Shown here in pieces: positions 60,625 through 64,000 of a stretch of 64,000 nt of DNA. Where the stretch lies: assembly GCF_003994485.1 (NCBI RefSeq), contig NZ_RZNJ01000006.1, positions 100,107 to 164,106 on the forward strand. Reading direction: 5' to 3'. The translations under genes and the position numbers were made by a program. The first letter of the stretch is position 1, and each line of letters starts with the position of its first letter. Source of the stretch: Arsenicitalea aurantiaca. GTDB taxonomy: Bacteria > Pseudomonadota > Alphaproteobacteria > Rhizobiales > Devosiaceae. The notes beneath the pieces were generated by a model. The model made no database searches, was not told the DNA's origin, and saw only the letters and a list, made by a program, of their open reading frames with translations.

Positions 60625-61745
60625 CCATCACCCTCAAGGGCATGACCTGGCGCCATCCGCGCGGCTTCGACCCCATGGTCGCGACCGCCGCGATCTGGCA
60701 GGACAGGACCGGAGTCGCGATCGCCTGGGAGCAGCGCTCGCTGCAGGATTTCGAATCCTTCCCCGTTGAGACGCTGGCGCGCGAATACGATCTCATCGTC
60801 ATTGATCACCCCCATGTGGGTCAGATCACGGCTGAAAACTGTCTCGTGCCGCTCGACGTGCCGGGCCGCGAGGCCGAACGGGCGGCGCTCTTGGCCGGCA
60901 GCGTCGGTGGCTCCTACGAGAGCTATGGCTATGACGGGCGCCAATGGGCCTTCCCGATCGATGCGGCGGCCCAGGTCCAGGCCTATCGCCCCGACATCAT
61001 CGCGCCGGTGACGCGCTGGAGCGAGGTGGTCGAGCATGCCCGCGCCGGGCGCGTGGTGCTGCCGCTTCTCGCCCCGCACTCGCTCATGTGCTTTTTCACT
61101 CTTGCGGCCAATATGGGCCATCCCTGCGCCTCGGGCAGGGGGACGTTCGTGCATCGCGAGACCGGGCTCGAAATCATCGCCATGCTCGAGGAAATGGCCG
61201 CCCTCTCCCACCCGATGAGCGAGACCGCCGACCCCATCGGCGCCTCCGAAGCGATGGCCGAGACCGATAGCGGGCTCGCGCTGATGCCGCTCGGCTATGG
61301 CTATGCAAGCTATGCGCTGTCGGGCTTCCGTCCGCACCGGCTCGGCTTTGCCGATATTCCGGCAGCGGGCCAGCTGGGGCCGGTTGGCTCGGCGCTCGGG
61401 GGGACGGGCATCGCCGTATCCGCTTTCGGCGCCCATCGGGATGCCGCGATCGACTATGCCTATTGGGTGGCAAGCGGCTCGGTGCAGGCAGGCCCCTATG
61501 CCGGAGCCGGCGGACAGCCCGGCCATGCCGAAGGCTGGGAGGACGACGCGGTCAACGCCGCGAGCGGAGATTTCTACCGGGCGAGCCGCCGGACGCTCGA
61601 CGGCGCCTATATGCGCCCGCGCCACAATGGCTATATGGAATTTCAGGACAGAGCGGCGCGCCGGTTGACCGAGGGGCTCTACGCCCGCCATGCTGGTAGC
61701 GCGATCCTCGATGATCTCGAACGGCTTTACCAAGAAAGCTTCTGA
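60621..61745 (+). CDS. Solute-binding-protein-fold protein without signal peptide
   Basis: A 374-residue protein resembling family 1 sugar-binding proteins, with MTWRHPRGFDPMVATAAIW at the start, EYDLIVIDHPHVGQI, WAFPIDAAAQVQAYRPD and GLALMPLGYGYASYA. Such proteins are normally secreted, but here the N-terminus (MTITLKGMTWRHP) has no hydrophobic stretch and no lipobox, so it should stay in the cytoplasm. There is no permease or ATPase nearby. It is coupled by overlap to a CoA-transferase upstream (ATGA) and a MaoC gene downstream (TGATG). A ligand-sensing or enzyme-partner role is possible; nothing in the sequence proves one. Confidence 0.78.
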   Translation: MTITLKGMTWRHPRGFDPMVATAAIWQDRTGVAIAWEQRSLQDFESFPVETLAREYDLIVIDHPHVGQITAENCLVPLDVPGREAERAALLAGSVGGSYESYGYDGRQWAFPIDAAAQVQAYRPDIIAPVTRWSEVVEHARAGRVVLPLLAPHSLMCFFTLAANMGHPCASGRGTFVHRETGLEIIAMLEEMAALSHPMSETADPIGASEAMAETDSGLALMPLGYGYASYALSGFRPHRLGFADIPAAGQLGPVGSALGGTGIAVSAFGAHRDAAIDYAYWVASGSVQAGPYAGAGGQPGHAEGWEDDAVNAASGDFYRASRRTLDGAYMRPRHNGYMEFQDRAARRLTEGLYARHAGSAILDDLERLYQESF

Positions 61746-62191
61746 TGGAACGGCCGCGGCATTTCGAGGACTACCGGATCGGGGAGACGCGCCGGAGTTC
61801 GGGCCGCACCATCACCGAAGCCGACTTCGTGATCCATGCGGGCCATACCGGGGATTTCTTCCCCCATCACATGGATGCCGAGGCGATGAAGGCCTCGCCC
61901 TTCGGGCAGCGCATCGCCCATGGCACCATGACCTTTGCGATCGGCATCGGGCTGACGGCGGGGGAGATCAACCCCCTCGCCTTCACCTATGGCTATGAGC
62001 GGCTGCGCTTCCCCAAGCCGCTTTTCATCGGGGACACGATCCACACGGTATTGACCATCGCCGCGCTCGAGGACGACCCAAAGCGCCCCGATCACGGGCG
62101 CATCGTCGAGACGGTCCGCGTCATCAAGCAGAACGACGAGGTCGTTCTGGCCTGCGACCACATCTACCTCGCCCGGCGTCGCAGCCTCTGA
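61745..62191 (+). CDS. MaoC-family dehydratase
   Basis: A 148-residue hot-dog-fold hydratase. ITEADFVIHAGHTGDFFPHHMD holds the catalytic Asp-His pair of the MaoC motif, and FGQRIAHGTMTFAIGIGL and GYERLRFPKPLFIGDTI follow. It adds or removes water on an enoyl-CoA, presumably one produced by the CoA-transferase two genes upstream. It overlaps the preceding gene by one base. Confidence 0.9.
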   Translation: MERPRHFEDYRIGETRRSSGRTITEADFVIHAGHTGDFFPHHMDAEAMKASPFGQRIAHGTMTFAIGIGLTAGEINPLAFTYGYERLRFPKPLFIGDTIHTVLTIAALEDDPKRPDHGRIVETVRVIKQNDEVVLACDHIYLARRRSL

Positions 62192-62247
62192 TCTGAGGCG
62201 GAGCCCCGGATTATCTTGAAAGGTGCGGGGGAACCTCGAGGCCACTC

Positions 62248-63012
62248 ATGGCTTCTACTGCCTCGTCACCATCAGGGACATGGCAGATGCCGCAGACCAG
62301 AGAGCCGCAACTCAACGCCCGCGAAGAGGCGCTTACCCGGTTCATCAAGGCGCCGGACTTCCCCTGCGTGGGCGCCAAATCGGCGCTCGGCCGGGGTCGG
62401 CTCAACCTCTATTCAGCCCGTAGCCTCACGAGCGCCTGGGACGATCTGGCGGTGCAGGACCGGCTGATGCGCCTCGCCTGGGACTATCACGAGGACCCGG
62501 CGCTCTTTACGAGCTTCGCCGTGGTCTTTGAAGGCCCGGACGACCTTTCGGAGGCCGCGTTCGAGCGCCATATGTGGGAGCGGCTGCAATCGCTCACCGA
62601 CAAGGATGCCTGGCGCGGCCAGAAGGCCGACAGCCGGGTCAGCACCGATCCCGACGATCCGCATTTTTCGCTGAGCTTCGGAGGCGAGGCTTTCTTTGTC
62701 GTCGGCCTCCATCCTCGGGCCAGCCGCCCGGCGCGGCGGTTCGCCTATCCGGCACTGGTCTTTAATCTTCACGACCAGTTCGAAATCCTCCGGGCCGAGA
62801 ACCGCTACGAAAAGCTGCGGGAATCGATCCTCGAGCGCGACCTGGCGCTTGCAGGCAGTCTCAACCCGATGCTTGCCCGGCACGGCAGCATTTCCGAAGC
62901 GCGGCAGTATAGCGGCCGGGCCGTCGACGAGAGCTGGCGCTGCCCCTATCACCGCCCGGAGCCCGACGCCGATACCGCACGGCTCCTCACCGAACTCGAC
63001 GAGGCGAAGTGA
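62248..63012 (+). CDS. YqcI/YcgG family protein (GntA-like haem N-hydroxylase family)
   Basis: A 254-residue protein of the YqcI/YcgG family. FIKAPDFPCVGAKSALGRGRL near the N-terminus, FTSFAVVFEGPDDLSEAAFERHMWERLQSL in the middle, FALFNL-type text at residue 170 and CPYHRPEPDAD at the end are the family pattern. One member, GntA of guanitoxin synthesis, is a haem-dependent N-hydroxylase of a guanidine compound, so an oxidase acting on a nitrogen group is possible. The start is uncertain: ATG at 62248 or 62287. It overlaps the next gene by 4 nt (GTGA). Confidence 0.78.
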   Translation: MASTASSPSGTWQMPQTREPQLNAREEALTRFIKAPDFPCVGAKSALGRGRLNLYSARSLTSAWDDLAVQDRLMRLAWDYHEDPALFTSFAVVFEGPDDLSEAAFERHMWERLQSLTDKDAWRGQKADSRVSTDPDDPHFSLSFGGEAFFVVGLHPRASRPARRFAYPALVFNLHDQFEILRAENRYEKLRESILERDLALAGSLNPMLARHGSISEARQYSGRAVDESWRCPYHRPEPDADTARLLTELDEAK

Positions 63013-63623
63013 CCTTGAAAGGCCAGACTCAGACCATCCCCCCGCGCTCAGGCACGGCGTTCACGCTGAGCGCCGGCGAGACGCTGACGGTCATCGACCC
63101 GGAGGGCGGCCAGGTCGCGGATCTCCTCGCCATCTCCGCAGCGGATACGCGCGAGATGATCTCGTCGGGGCGCACGCTCGACTATGCCGAAACGCTCTAT
63201 CTCTCGACGGGTAACCTTCTTTATTCGAACCGCTCCAACGTCATGCTGGAGATCGTCGAGGACAAAGTGGGGCGGCACGACTTTCTCCTCACCCCCTGCA
63301 GCGAGGCGACCTTCCGGCTCTGCTACGACAACGAGCCGCCCCATCCGGGATGTCACGGAAACCTCCACGCCGCGCTTAGCCCCTACGGGATCGCCGAAGA
63401 CGCCATTCCCGTCGCCTTCAACTGCTTCATGAACGTGCCGGTCGACGGCGAAACCGGGCGCTTAAAGGTCCTGCCGCCCCTCAGCCGGGCGGGGGACTTC
63501 ATCCGCTTCCATGCGCGGATGGACCTCATCATCGGGCTGACCGCCTGCTCGGCCCCGGCCAGCAATGGCGGTAGCTTCAAGCCCATCCAGTACCGGATCG
63601 GGCAGGACGAATTCGCACGATAG
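63009..63623 (+). CDS. DUF1989 (urea carboxylase-associated family) protein
   Basis: A 204-residue protein of the family known as urea-carboxylase-associated proteins. IPPRSGTAFTLSAGETLTVIDPEGGQVADLLAI opens it; SGRTLDYAETLYLSTGNLLYSN, PCSEATFRL, HPGCHGNLHAALSPYGI and FNCFMNVPVD are the conserved parts, with cysteines and a histidine that look like metal ligands. The start is a GTG overlapping the upstream stop. The function is not established; the family accompanies guanidine and urea-derivative metabolism. Pairing with a YqcI/YcgG protein suggests a joint step on a nitrogen compound. Confidence 0.85.
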   Translation: MTLKGQTQTIPPRSGTAFTLSAGETLTVIDPEGGQVADLLAISAADTREMISSGRTLDYAETLYLSTGNLLYSNRSNVMLEIVEDKVGRHDFLLTPCSEATFRLCYDNEPPHPGCHGNLHAALSPYGIAEDAIPVAFNCFMNVPVDGETGRLKVLPPLSRAGDFIRFHARMDLIIGLTACSAPASNGGSFKPIQYRIGQDEFAR

Positions 63624-63732
63624 CCTTCTGTTAACCATGACGGGGTCTCGCACCCCCGCGGCCTTTTCATCCCTGCATCCGAATGCTTGCCTTGGCGGGT
63701 AGTCGAATCATACGGGCTGGAAGGAGAACCGC

Positions 63733-64000
63733 GTGAAATACGTCCTCAGGATCCTCGGGGTCGTCGCGATCCTCTTTTCGCTCTACGTGATCGTGGGTGA
63801 GCAACTCGTTGGCTCGAGCGGCGACGCCTATGTCAACGCCCCCCTCGCGACGATCCGGGCGCCGATCAACGGCACGCTGCAACTGAGCACGGCGCCGCTC
63901 GGCGGGCGGGTCCGCGCCGGGGATGCGATGGGCAGCGTTTCGGCGCGCGCGGTCGCCGATGCCACGCTTTCCGGGCTCGAAGAGGGGCGGCTGCTGGCCG
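63733..64000 (+). CDS. HlyD-family membrane-fusion protein, N-terminal part (cut by window end)
   Basis: The first 89 residues are visible. A GTG start follows AAGGAGA. A short N-terminus leads into one membrane anchor (VLRILGVVAILFSLYVIVG), then DAYVNAPLATIRAPINGTL, the strand that begins the biotinyl-lipoyl-like domain of HlyD/EmrA adaptors. It should link an inner-membrane exporter to the outer envelope. The partner gene lies outside the window. In the preceding 109-bp gap I see no clear terminator. Confidence 0.72.
   Translation, partial: MKYVLRILGVVAILFSLYVIVGEQLVGSSGDAYVNAPLATIRAPINGTLQLSTAPLGGRVRAGDAMGSVSARAVADATLSGLEEGRLLA

Noticed and set aside
1..64000. Search for tRNA, rRNA, CRISPR repeats, insertion sequences, attachment sites and phage genes.
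   Set aside because: Nothing with the expected repeats, transposase motifs or RNA folds was recognised by reading; a dedicated scan could still find a short tRNA.

Overview
The window is a 64-kb stretch of GC-rich chromosome that reads as an alphaproteobacterium. Most third codon positions are G or C, GTG and TTG starts are common, and genes often overlap by 1, 4 or 8 nt. A member of the Hyphomicrobiales (for example Devosiaceae, such as Pelagibacterium or Devosia) would fit the mix of transporters and catabolic genes, but I see no rRNA or housekeeping marker to fix the taxon. No tRNA, rRNA, CRISPR array, transposase or phage gene was recognised. No gap exceeds about 300 bases; the longest, about 260 bp, lies at 29660-29917 and holds a promoter and a possible operator.

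Layout. 1-7055: tail of glycolate oxidase subunit GlcF, a 3-hydroxyisobutyrate-dehydrogenase-like reductase, a PomA/PomB-like flagellar stator pair, an ars operon (arsR, two different arsenate reductases, ACR3 efflux) and two small secreted proteins. 7060-16075: an autoinducer-2 (AI-2) Lsr locus, with lsrACDB and a class II aldolase on the minus strand and divergent lsrR-lsrK-lsrG on the plus strand; lsrF is missing. 16094-23880: tripartite tricarboxylate transporter TctABC with D-lactate dehydrogenase, an enoyl-CoA hydratase, a CoA-transferase and a GntR regulator. 23881-29659: TRAP transporter with an enolase-superfamily dehydratase, an aldo/keto reductase and a GntR regulator. 29918-39427: carbohydrate ABC transporter, a GtaA/DUF4965-like protein, a GH2 glycosidase and a LacI regulator. 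39443-42903: pcaR-like regulator and pcaIJF. 42968-52848: a molybdenum hydroxylase (CoxL, CoxS, CoxM, CoxG-like) interleaved with malonyl-CoA synthetase, malonyl-CoA decarboxylase, a cyclase-family hydrolase and a CocE-type hydrolase. 52917-57197: NitT/TauT-type ABC importer and a GntR regulator. 57308-64000: maleylacetate reductase and hydroxyquinol 1,2-dioxygenase, a CoA-transferase/solute-binding-like/MaoC operon, a YqcI-YcgG plus DUF1989 pair, and the start of an HlyD-type adaptor.

How it works together. The region is a series of catabolic modules, nearly all with their own importer and local regulator. Hydroxyquinol dioxygenase and maleylacetate reductase would make 3-oxoadipate, which PcaI/PcaJ and PcaF, 15 kb away, would convert to succinyl-CoA and acetyl-CoA. 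The molybdenum hydroxylase operon appears to end in malonate, which MatB and malonyl-CoA decarboxylase turn into acetyl-CoA. The Lsr system would import AI-2, phosphorylate it and degrade it; no luxS is visible here.

The most notable items are the Lsr locus lacking LsrF but carrying a class II aldolase in the usual lsrF slot, the molybdenum hydroxylase/cyclase/malonate operon (a possible uncharacterised ring-degradation route), a solute-binding-fold protein without a signal peptide between CoA-metabolism genes, and GC-rich stem-loops just downstream of all five secreted solute-binding-protein genes.
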